10,529 nucleotides of DNA from Gracilaria caudata (lineage: Eukaryota > Rhodophyta > Florideophyceae > Gracilariales > Gracilariaceae). Shown here piece after piece: positions 1-7,189 of this stretch. Where the stretch lies: positions 1 to 10,529 of the forward strand of contig JASCIV010000903.1 of the NCBI GenBank assembly GCA_030374735.1. Reading direction: 5' to 3'. Under the pieces are notes generated by a model. That model saw only the letters and a list, made by a program, of their open reading frames with translations, searched no databases and was not told where the DNA came from. Both the position numbers and the translations under genes were made by a program. Position 1 is the stretch's first letter, and the number at the start of each line of letters is the position of its first letter.

Positions 1-18
1 GCGGCTTACAGCAGTCGT

Positions 19-77
19 TTCGGACTTTTTTTTTTTCTTAATTCGGATTTTTCGGATTTTGGTGATCCGAATCCGAA
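19..77 (+). promoter_or_regulatory. TTCGGA/TCCGAA cluster upstream of transporter
   Basis: Five copies of one hexamer lie in 59 bp. TTCGGA occurs at 19-24, 42-47 and 51-56, and its reverse complement TCCGAA at 66-71 and 72-77. The inner copies form a dyad around the spacer, including CGG (53-55), eleven bases, then CCG (67-69). A run of T separates the first copy from the others. The cluster lies about 200 bp ahead of the chosen start codon of the transporter, so a transcription-factor binding region is plausible. No factor can be named from this alone. Confidence 0.4.
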
Positions 78-280
78 ACGAAAGAGGCCTGAACACGATG
101 ATGTCGCCGGTGCGCGTCGTGTGGTGCGAAGCGGCGCTCGGCATGTCGAGTCCTCCACTCGCGGCCCGCGCACGCCCCGCGATTTTTTCGCGAAATACTG
201 CCGTCACCGCGCCCAGCAGTGCCCAGCGCCATTTCCGCTCAAGCTTCGCTCGTCTTCTCCCGCAGCTGCTCCTCACTGCC

Positions 281-1795
281 ATGAGCGACGCCCTCTCCGA
301 AGCGCTGTCCAAAGCGCCCCAGCTGCACCCACACGCGCTCGCTCCGGCGCCGCCCGACGCGCCCAAGCAGCGCTTCTCCCAGCGTCAGCTTCTGTGTCTC
401 ACGAGCGGGCTCGTGGGCATTCAGTTCTGCTGGGCGGTGCAGGTGGGCTTCGTCACCAAGGCGCTACTGGAGCTCGGCCTCTCCAACCGCTTTGTATCGT
501 ACGCATGGCTAGCGGGTCCCATTGCCGGCATCCTTGTGCAGCCCACGGTGGGCGTGCTATCGGACCGCTGCACCTCGCGTCTCGGCCGTCGTCGCCCGTT
601 CCTCATCGTCGGAACAGCGCTCACTCTGGTGTGCCTCGTCACCTTTTCGTTTGCAAGACAGATAGGCGCCGCGCTGGGAGATCCTGCAGAGGCTAACGTT
701 TACCGCAATGCGCTCATTGTGGCCGTGGTTTCGTTCTGGGCGTTGGACTTTGCCATCAACGCCGCTCAGGGTCCGTTGCGTGCGCTGCTGGCAGACGTAG
801 TGCCACCCGAGCAGCACAAGCAAGGAAACGCGTACTTTGCGTTTGCCACGGGAGTAGGCAATTGCGCTGGCAGCTTCCTTGGCAGTCTGCCACTGGCTAA
901 TATTTTGTTCTTCTTCCCTGGCGACATACAGGCGTTGTATTGCATTGCGGCGGTGGTTTTGTTGGTTACCATGTCCATCACAGTCATCTACACCAAGGAA
1001 ACGCCCATCGGTTACGAGCCGCTGAACTCTTCGCCCGCACACGCGGTACAATCGCAGTACGAGGCGGTGGAGAACATGGCTCTGCAGAACAGTGCCAGCG
1101 GCTTCTTGCATGCCGCCAAGGTAGCACCGTATCCCTTTTTCGAGACATTCACGGTGCAGTGCTTCAACTGGTTTGCGTGGTTTGCTTTGTTTGTGTTTGG
1201 CACGTCGTGGGTGGGTAAAGAAGTTCTACACGGAGACTTTGGCGCGCCAGAAGGCTCCGAACTACGGGAGTTGTACGACAGAGGCGTGCGCATGGGCAAT
1301 CTGGGAATTGGATTGCAGTCTGTACTAACCATCATCACCGCGCCTCTACTGCCTCGGCTGATCGAGAACACTTCGGTGCAGTTGGTGTACGTAGCGGCGA
1401 GCGTGCTTCTCGGTGGCGCGCTGAGCTTGACGCTATTGATGAACGATGCGAGCAAGGCGTGGATGGCGACGGCAATGCTGGCATCGACCGGCTTTGCGTG
1501 GGCGGTGACCATGACAGTGCCATGGAGCCTGATGAGCGAGGCGGTGTCGAAGGCAGCCGCGCAGAATGCAGGCATGTACTTTACAATGTTCAACCTGTCG
1601 CAATGCCTTCCAGAGGTGGCGGTGTCGCTAGTTGCAGAGCGCGTGGAAAAGGCGACGGGGCGACAGGCGGCGATGCTGGCGCTGGGCGGCATGGCGGCGT
1701 TGCTGGCAGGCGTGTTGATCGTGGGGTTGGGACTTGGCAACGAGCAGCGACGCGACACGAGAGAGCACGCGGAACACGTAGGAGACGTACTTTAA
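281..1795 (+). CDS. sucrose transporter family (SUT/SLC45-like, GPH-type MFS) protein
   Basis: A polytopic membrane protein of 504 residues, close to the usual length of plant sucrose/H+ symporters. Family marks appear in order: GxxFxWAxQ near residues 46-55; SDRCTSRLGRRRPF at 94-107 (the MFS loop 2-3 signature in its SUT form); FWALDFAINAAQGPLRALLAD at 152-172; NAYFAF at 183-188; NWFAWFALFVFGTSWVGKE at 296-314; and YDRGVRMGNLGIGLQSVL at 332-349. Twelve hydrophobic segments with a central hydrophilic loop (about 240-285) are apparent. The expected role is proton-coupled uptake of sucrose or a related disaccharide or glucoside at the plasma or vacuolar membrane. The start at 281 is chosen because the MFS fold begins about 40 residues later. 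The frame stays open upstream, with ATGs at 98, 101 and 143. The family Asp pair before W310 is replaced by Gly307 and Ser309. The substrate is not certain. Confidence 0.9.
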   Translation: MSDALSEALSKAPQLHPHALAPAPPDAPKQRFSQRQLLCLTSGLVGIQFCWAVQVGFVTKALLELGLSNRFVSYAWLAGPIAGILVQPTVGVLSDRCTSRLGRRRPFLIVGTALTLVCLVTFSFARQIGAALGDPAEANVYRNALIVAVVSFWALDFAINAAQGPLRALLADVVPPEQHKQGNAYFAFATGVGNCAGSFLGSLPLANILFFFPGDIQALYCIAAVVLLVTMSITVIYTKETPIGYEPLNSSPAHAVQSQYEAVENMALQNSASGFLHAAKVAPYPFFETFTVQCFNWFAWFALFVFGTSWVGKEVLHGDFGAPEGSELRELYDRGVRMGNLGIGLQSVLTIITAPLLPRLIENTSVQLVYVAASVLLGGALSLTLLMNDASKAWMATAMLASTGFAWAVTMTVPWSLMSEAVSKAAAQNAGMYFTMFNLSQCLPEVAVSLVAERVEKATGRQAAMLALGGMAALLAGVLIVGLGLGNEQRRDTREHAEHVGDVL

Positions 1796-1809
1796 TACAC
1801 TATACCTAT

Positions 1810-2400
1810 CTACACATAGACGGAGGCGACGACGTGCAGCTCGGAAAGACGATGCACGACGCGCATGGCGTGTTGCGCGGAGCACGGCGACACGCGCAGC
1901 TCGCCGCCGCGCACAGCGGCGGAGCACACGTCGGGCCACACGCGCACATGGCGCGCCAGTTGGCTTCTCTGCGCGGCGCTCAGCGCCGGCAGCGTCGCGC
2001 GCAACGCCTCCGCCGCGGCGGCGTCCGCCGCATCCACGCTCACCTTCTGCTCAGCCGCAAGCGGCAGCGCGCGCAGCCGGCGCGCGCGCGTCGGCGTGAG
2101 AAACGAGCGCCAGTTGGACACACGCAGCGTGTACCAGCGCGCAAACGGCGTGCAGAAAGCGGCGGCGCGCGCCGCATCCACGGCAGCCGCCTCGTCGCGC
2201 GGGCGACACTGCGAGAAGTACGGGCCCTGTGTGTAGCAGAAGAAGTCGGGGTTGCAGCACGCCAAGTTGCCCACGGGCGACGGCACGGCGCCGCCGCATG
2301 ACGCGTAGTCGGCGGCGCACGCGCAGCGCACTACGGACGGCAGCGAGCACAGCAGCAGCAACGGGAGCACCGCGACGAGCGCGCGACGCCCGTGGCTCAT
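1810..2400 (-). CDS. small secreted protein with CBM1-type carbohydrate-binding module
   Basis: A protein of 196 residues starting at ATG 2400. Residues 1-26 form a signal peptide: basic SHGRR, then a Leu-rich core, then a likely cleavage near RCA. Residues 30-66 match the fungal-type cellulose-binding module CBM1: an aromatic (Y32), S-C35-G-G, a loop, AC48-C49, C55, and an aromatic pair before SQC65 (PYFSQC). The spacing of CGG, CCxxxxxC and YFSQC is that of CBM1. Tyr and Phe would supply the flat aromatic binding face. The remaining 130 residues hold three more Cys (83, 159, 173), are rich in Ala and Arg, and match no domain I recognise. I see no catalytic domain. It probably acts outside the cell, binding cellulose or another wall polysaccharide. 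Its DNA is extremely GC-rich, which opens long false frames on both strands. The stop lies 14 bp from that of the transporter. Confidence 0.8.
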   Translation of the reverse strand: MSHGRRALVAVLPLLLLCSLPSVVRCACAADYASCGGAVPSPVGNLACCNPDFFCYTQGPYFSQCRPRDEAAAVDAARAAAFCTPFARWYTLRVSNWRSFLTPTRARRLRALPLAAEQKVSVDAADAAAAEALRATLPALSAAQRSQLARHVRVWPDVCSAAVRGGELRVSPCSAQHAMRVVHRLSELHVVASVYV

Positions 2401-2792
2401 GACGACGGCGGCGGGCAGCGGAGCGTCGGGCGCGATGCGCGCGGGTTTCGATTGCGCTCGCGGCGGTGCGTTGACTGCCGCTGTCCGCCGCGTTGAGGTG
2501 AGAGCGCGCGAAGAGCGTCATCACCCGACCATTCCCTGCCGCGCGCCAGCGTCATCGACCCGCACACGTGGCCGCGTGCACACGTCGCGCAGTGGACACG
2601 TCTTCTAATACTGAATACAGCGGAAGCCACGCAACCACCCCTTCCCGGGCACACCGGCATTTGCGCGCGTTCAACGAGCCTCCTCCGTCCTTGACTGCTC
2701 GTTTTTGAATAAGTGTTAAATCTCAACTACCTTCTCCGCACTAACTGTACAATGATGTCAAAAAGTAAATATAAGCGTCACGCACACAACAG
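2401..2792. other. intergenic: upstream region of CBM1 gene and 3' region of zinc-finger gene
   Basis: This 392-bp gap between two minus-strand genes must hold the promoter of the CBM1 gene and the 3' untranslated region of the zinc-finger gene. The half nearest 2400 is very GC-rich. The half nearest 2792 is AT-richer. Apart from the phased ACACGT motifs I see no further gene. The open frames here are by-products of high GC. Confidence 0.6.
2564..2601 (-). promoter_or_regulatory. three ACACGT (ACGTGT) motifs at 16-bp spacing
   Basis: ACACGT occurs at 2564-2569, 2580-2585 and 2596-2601, exactly 16 bp from start to start. The first extends to CACGTG followed by GC, a G-box-like ACGT element of the kind bound by bZIP or bHLH factors. 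The array lies 164-201 bp upstream of the CBM1 start codon, a normal place for a promoter module. The flanks of the three copies differ, so this is not a simple tandem repeat. Confidence 0.45.
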
Positions 2793-3860
2793 CTACTCTC
2801 CCTCGTTGAAAAGCACCATGTGCGGCAACGAGCTCGAAGCCTCCCCACCGCCATATTCGTTATCCGCCCCCCCCTCAAACCCTTGTTCTTGCTCTGACCG
2901 CGCGCTCTCACTTCTTCCTAGCCGCGCCTCCATCCCGTCCCCGCTAGGCCCTGTACCGTATACCCCTCCCAGCGGCACGTGCAGAATGAATTCCTCAGGC
3001 CCCGGGTGCATTGCACCCTCAAACGGCACGGGAAGCATTGAGCCCTGTAGCAGTCCACCCAGACCATCTCCATCATCCCAATATCTCTCCGTCGGCGCGC
3101 TTTCGAAACCCCCACCAAAGCATGCACCAGTCAGCGAAATTGCCTGCGAACTGTACACAAAAGGTTCTGTCTCCTCTACCCCTATTCCGCCTTCCACCGC
3201 CGCCGGTACCGGAGCAGGCTGTGGGGTCATAACAGGAACGGCCATTCCTGCTACCGGCTCGTCCACAAACGCCCACGCTGTTTGAGGCAAGTCCTGTAGC
3301 ACATTGCAAGCTCCCTGCACTTCCGCTTCAGCAGCATGACTGGTTGAGGCGTCCGAGTTCGACACGATCTGAGGTACTGCTGCCGCAATCGAAGAAACGT
3401 CTGTCGCGTGGTGTCGGAGCGGCAGCGGGCCACCATCCATCTCGGACGCCGCAGCTTCAGCCGCCCGTCGTCGTTGTTCCAGCCTTTTCCTCGCGCGTCG
3501 ACTGCGGTTGATTGATCTCGAGTTCACGTTCTTATGCGCCTTGAGGTGGTTTGTGAGCGAGGTCTTCCTCTGAAACGGTCGAAGACAGTCCACATAGTGA
3601 CATCGGAACGGCTTGTCAGTGGGCGTCTCGGGGCTGGTTGTTTTCGGCGCGTGCATGTCAGCGAGTGGGATGTTAGGCTGCATTGGGGCGCAGGCGTTGG
3701 TGTGGGGTGTCCATGGAGCGTCTACCATCATGAAGCGCTTAAGCTTACTTTTGTCCTCGGAACTGCCGCCTGCACTTTGTCCCGTGCAGAGAGGGGGGAA
3801 ACGAAGGAAAACAGCGCCGTCCGCGCAAACTGCTCGGCGCCCCGACTGGGAAACATTCAT
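2793..3860 (-). CDS. single C2H2 zinc-finger protein with basic tail and acidic/Gly-rich C-terminus
   Basis: A protein of 355 residues from ATG 3860. A second start at the Met-Met pair (3731) would give 312 residues and removes an unconserved-looking leader. Residues 83-109 form one C2H2 finger: KPFRC87-x4-C92-x12-H105-x3-H109, with F96 and L102 in the hydrophobic-core positions and HLKAHK at the end. A strongly basic stretch, residues 118-133 (RSRRARKRLEQRRR), follows at once. It could be a nuclear localisation signal and may also contact DNA. The rest (about 140-355) is low-complexity, rich in Ala, Pro, Gly, Glu and Ser, and resembles an activation region. A nuclear DNA-binding regulator is likely. 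One finger alone binds weakly, so the basic tail or dimerisation should matter. The target is unknown. The gene lies head to tail with the CBM1 gene, 392 bp apart. Confidence 0.75.
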   Translation of the reverse strand: MNVSQSGRRAVCADGAVFLRFPPLCTGQSAGGSSEDKSKLKRFMMVDAPWTPHTNACAPMQPNIPLADMHAPKTTSPETPTDKPFRCHYVDCLRPFQRKTSLTNHLKAHKNVNSRSINRSRRARKRLEQRRRAAEAAASEMDGGPLPLRHHATDVSSIAAAVPQIVSNSDASTSHAAEAEVQGACNVLQDLPQTAWAFVDEPVAGMAVPVMTPQPAPVPAAVEGGIGVEETEPFVYSSQAISLTGACFGGGFESAPTERYWDDGDGLGGLLQGSMLPVPFEGAMHPGPEEFILHVPLGGVYGTGPSGDGMEARLGRSESARSEQEQGFEGGADNEYGGGEASSSLPHMVLFNEGE

Positions 3861-4548
3861 GTTTCCGTTTCTGGCTCATGCTGCAGCCCCCCTCCCACGG
3901 CGGGTGCTGGTCATCCTTCAAAGACGAGCATCTGATTCGGTAACTGATTGGTGCGATACCATTTTTGAAATTGTAAGGCACCATCGCTTCGCCTAAGCGC
4001 ACACTGACGGATAACACTCCCTGCGTGCCTGAACGTTTGCACACGTTCCCCCCAGCCCCAATTCAGGTGAGTTGTACATGCGTCAGTTTCTCACTGACAT
4101 TGATTTGTATGTGAATTGCTCCCCGTTAAAGATTGGTCTTTGCTCCCAAACAGTCCAAAATTCACTTCACGTGCATGTCTGCAACTCGTGCTGAGGACAT
4201 GTATCATGCCTCATTGAGCTTCTCAATTCTACAAAACCTCGAATCGCACAGCATGATGTGGCAGGTAAACTACAGCATATGTAGCTCACATTTAGGTCAA
4301 CACATTCATGTTCGGAGTGACGTCTGGCCTTTGGAAGTGGACGAAATTTATGCAAGTCCTTCAACATTTGGCCCTTAGCGCGATACGTACACAAAGTGCT
4401 CTACTCCCCGCTTACTTCTAGACCATCCGGAGTGCAGTTTCTCCTAATTATTCGTGGTATACAGGCTCTGCTGCGAAATCATGTCTGCCTACGTTGCTGG
4501 AGCATATTTCGACAAGTCTGTTGCAAGAATTCTCAGATTTGAAGAACT

Positions 4549-4578
4549 CATTGCAGTGAGTTAACTCCAGCTGCAATG
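4549..4578. repeat. 30-bp near-perfect palindrome
   Basis: The arms are CATTGCAG-T-GAGTT (4549-4562) and AACTC-CAG-CTGCAATG (4563-4578). Thirteen base pairs form with one small asymmetric bulge (T against CAG) and no loop. It contains the restriction-type palindrome GTTAAC at its centre. It could be a binding site for a dimer or the remnant of a mobile-element end. No flanking duplication was seen. Confidence 0.5.
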
Positions 4579-5358
4579 TAAGATACATTTCAATCTCATG
4601 GCCATGTACTGCTTGTGCGAAACTGCGTTTCTCAGGTATTTCGTCCACGCCACACGAGGTGTACAAGCACGTGCTCTACTCAACTCTGCTCAATACGTTT
4701 TCTTCCAAACATGCCTTTGCTTTCAGAATAACCCTCAAACATACAATATTCTCTTTGTGTTATCGCCAATGCAATTCAGCACAAGCCAACAAAATATGTT
4801 CTTGGAGAAGGGACGTGTCAACAACACCCACGTTGCCGAAAAACTCTCAGCATGACTCACTCCTTCTTTCATCTTGGTGACTCGATATCTACAGGCGTAG
4901 CCTCATTGTTGTGCGACTCAACCGCACTCGCTGATACCGACGCTAGATCGAGATATAAGCAACCATATTCCCGCTTCTGAAAAACCGCTCTCGGTTGCGT
5001 CAGCAACTTTCCATTTTTGTTGGCCACTATCATGTCCTCACATTATAAGGATCGTGGGGCGTTTTCTGTATACCCCTAACATCCAAGTTTCACACCTCGT
5101 TTGAACTTCGTTATTGAAAAGTGCCCGGCCTCCAGTGCCCGAGGAGGCGTGCGTCGTAAGAGGAAAAGAGATTCCGATGAATGCTCTCCAACGGAATCGA
5201 GCCACATATTTTGTCTTTCCCTCTCTTTACCTGCCCTACATACGAGAAAAAATAATCTCAAGCTTGCCCTGGTGTTAGCCGGAACATAGTGGCAGGCTCG
5301 CATTCCCTATGCAGACTGAACCATTGGCATGAAATTGTTTCAAATCGTGGAAGTGGAA

Positions 5359-5386
5359 GGCAGTGCGAGCACTGCCGGTGTTTTTT
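5359..5386 (+). repeat. 8-bp GC-rich dyad followed by T run
   Basis: GGCAGTGC (5359-5366), GA, then GCACTGCC (5369-5376) form a perfect dyad. Four bases later comes a run of seven T (5380-5386). The shape is like an intrinsic or RNA polymerase III terminator. The two-base centre is too small for an unstrained hairpin loop, and no RNA gene was recognised upstream. The function is therefore open. Confidence 0.35.
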
Positions 5387-5784
5387 TCTGTAAAAGCACT
5401 GACTCGCATAACCAAACCAGTGTAGCGGGCCAAATCAATGAAGAAAAAGAATAGTTAGATGATGCGTAGCGCTGAATGTCGTAGATTGTAGTTCCACTGT
5501 TTAATCCTTGACAGTAGCCATGGGTGAAAACAATCGGCAGCGGAAAAATGTAAGCTGAAGCACTGTGAGACCAAAACTTAAGCCAAGCCAGTTTCTCTCT
5601 ATGCTTCCCTCAAGAACAGTCGTACATACGTTATCTGAACACATGTGATCTACAACGCTACCCTCCTACACCACTGCAGTTCACATTATGTACAGTAGCC
5701 GATAAATATCAACCCCAGCAATTTGACTCCAGTGGAGCGTGGAGCGGACTCCGCACAGTGGCAGGTCACGTGAGGATTCATTGA

Positions 5785-5815
5785 CAGAGCTCAACACCTA
5801 TAGCTCAGAGCTCAA
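5785..5815 (+). repeat. 10-bp direct repeat, 21-bp period
   Basis: CAGAGCTCAA occurs at 5785-5794 and again at 5806-5815, 21 bp apart, about two helical turns. There is no gene nearby to which it can be assigned. Confidence 0.3.
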
Positions 5816-6067
5816 TTATCACTGCGCTATCCTAACCTTCGCCATTGCCGGCCCGACAGAATCTCGTCACCAGCATTTCCTCTCCCAGCAAGACTTGCAG
5901 TGCTTAATCAGTGAAAATTGTTTTCTTCTCACCAGTAGAAAGCGGCAAAATATGTGACGTGCTCCTCTGAATACTCATCATCATGATCAGGAATACATGA
6001 AAAGGTAAAAGGTGTGCTTTGGAAGCCAGCAATGTCGCCTAACGTCAACTTAGCCAAGAGGTAATGA

Positions 6068-6442
6068 ATGAGAAACGGACTTTATGTCCTGATCGCTACC
6101 AACATCGCCAAACACGTGCCGTCGCGCGTTGCGCGAGATCAAAGCCAATGTTGCATACGCGACAGATCCTTTACGTGCTCAACAATGCTCCCAAGAATCC
6201 CGGTAGATATGGCTGAAACGGCCCCAGTGGTTCAGTCAACTGAGCCTATCCTCACAGTCCTCGGTAGAGGGTCTGGAGAGTATTTAGAGGTGCGTTCCTC
6301 TTCTTCCTTCCAGAGCTTGGTAGACCTATCAGCCCAAAACGCTCATGCACTTTCACCAACTCGTCAAAAGGCGTCTACCATCCCTAGATCTCACCGCGGG
6401 GGTGCCCTCGTTCCAGTCAGATTGCTCTTTCATGAAACATGA
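6068..6442 (+). CDS. hypothetical 124-residue open frame, possible head of a decayed gene
   Basis: The frame runs from ATG 6068 to TGA 6440-6442, 124 residues, and is one of the longest intact frames in the AT-richer part. The middle and end (about residues 47-115) use a balanced set of codons and read like ordinary soluble protein: AETAPVVQSTEPILTVLG, then a Ser-rich patch, then a basic end. No domain, signal peptide or membrane segment is recognised. The same frame continues past the TGA with unusually few stops (next at 6527 and 6785), so it may be one segment of a longer broken gene. A chance open frame is the main alternative. Confidence 0.3.
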   Translation: MRNGLYVLIATNIAKHVPSRVARDQSQCCIRDRSFTCSTMLPRIPVDMAETAPVVQSTEPILTVLGRGSGEYLEVRSSSSFQSLVDLSAQNAHALSPTRQKASTIPRSHRGGALVPVRLLFHET

Positions 6443-6568
6443 CAATGCCCTTGGCAAAGGCAATTGTACGTTAAGCGGTTTCCCAGAGCCCTATCCAAAT
6501 GTATGAAATCGCCCAAACATGTTGTCTAACCACTTCATTCTCTTTTCCTGCTGTGTGCTTTTGTAGCC

Positions 6569-6591
6569 AGCAGAATATGTGATATTCTGCT
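6569..6591. repeat. perfect 10-bp inverted repeat with 3-base loop
   Basis: AGCAGAATAT (6569-6578), loop GTG, ATATTCTGCT (6582-6591). The arms match perfectly. Ten paired bases around a three-base loop are not expected by chance in a stretch of this size. It lies about 30 bp ahead of the Lys-rich segment that begins at ATG 6623. Confidence 0.55.
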
Positions 6592-6796
6592 CTCATATAC
6601 ATCGGAGGAAGTACAGGTAACGATGGCCAAGAAAAGAGACAGAAAGTCCAACCTAGGAAAGAAAAAGTCGAAGCTCAGACTGGTGGAGAACAAAGGTTAT
6701 ATTCATGCGTCTCAGGGGGAAAATACGCAAAACGAAGAAAAGAGGTGGTTTAAGAGCTCCATTTCATGTGCCTCAGTAGATGAATAAGAAGGAGAA

Positions 6797-6822
6797 GCAG
6801 CAGCAGCAATAACAACAGCAAG
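6797..6822 (+). repeat. short CAG/CAA microsatellite
   Basis: A short CAG/CAA tract (GCAGCAGCAGCAATAACAACAGC) that would code for a Gln run in one frame, interrupted by a TAA at 6810. It lies within the decayed coding stretch and may be the remnant of a poly-Gln segment. Confidence 0.4.
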
Positions 6823-6893
6823 CGGACGGCAACCTAACTATGCTCTCTCATGCGGAGCTACTTGAACGGCCATTCAACAATCTGAAAAGAAGG

Positions 6894-7003
6894 GATTTGA
6901 ACCTGTCCGTCGCCTAACGGTACTATTCGATCTACGAAGATTCGTTTGAAAAGAGACTCAGTGGAGTACCTGGTACCGTTAGGCTGAAGGTCAGGTTCAA
7001 TTC
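6894..7003. repeat. imperfect inverted repeat, about 30-bp arms, with B-box-like ends
   Basis: The left arm 6894-6923 and right arm 6973-7003 are reverse complements except for a small central difference and one outer mismatch. TTGAACCTG (6897-6905) and GCCTAACGGTAC (6912-6923) both return as their exact complements at 6973-7000. The spacer is 49 bp. Each arm, read outward, ends in GGTTCAA-N-TCC, the shape of a tRNA B box. Neither side folds into a convincing tRNA: the T-stem has only three pairs and the distance from any A-box-like sequence is short. It could be a foldback, a duplicated tRNA 3' half, or a hairpin RNA. Confidence 0.55.
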
Positions 7004-7189
7004 CACACTTTTATGAATGTCCCAGGCATTCAAACTTGACTCGCAAGAATTAAACATAGCCTATCTACTTTACCGTATCACAAAGAACTCGCATATCTAA
7101 GGCGAATGCTTTTGGAGGTCGCCGTAAACCACTATCCTCCCCATCCAAATTGTGACTCCTCACCACAAGTTGGACAAGATGTATATTAG

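Larger units (their letters stand above)
3861..6067. other. AT-richer stretch without a supportable gene
   Basis: This 2.2-kb stretch starts with the upstream region of the zinc-finger gene. The open frames are short, overlap each other, often lack ATG, and show no domain. A 62-codon frame at 5101-5289 contains a basic patch (RRKRKRDSD) but has no ATG. Small stem-loops with 5-6 bp arms (4031-4048, 4082-4098, 4994-5007, 5128-5148) occur at about the rate expected by chance. Larger palindromes are listed separately. No tRNA or rRNA was recognised. Confidence 0.5.

Noticed and set aside
53..69. A genuine Gal4-type binding site
   Set aside because: The CGG-N11-CCG spacing is real, but nothing else points to a fungus with zinc-cluster factors. 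It is kept only as a dyad of unknown use.
1459..2301. Long plus-strand open frame of about 280 codons across the transporter end and the CBM1 gene
   Set aside because: It overlaps two better supported genes, consists of Arg/Ala/Gly-rich low complexity, and is explained by the high GC content. The same holds for other long frames at 1628-2726 and inside the transporter.
4133..4378. 81-codon plus-strand frame
   Set aside because: It starts at TTG, has no ATG-based start of useful length near the beginning, no domain, and is of a length expected by chance in this region.
6300..6325. Pyrimidine tract ending in CAG, as a 3' splice site inside the 6068 frame
   Set aside because: The sequence resembles an acceptor, but the frame is open through it and the nearest GT donor would leave an intron of about 24 bases, which is too short to be likely.
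6894..7003. A complete tRNA gene in either arm of the inverted repeat
   Set aside because: Only the B-box-like motif fits. The T stem pairs in three of five positions, the distance to an A-box-like sequence is too short, and no anticodon arm can be drawn.
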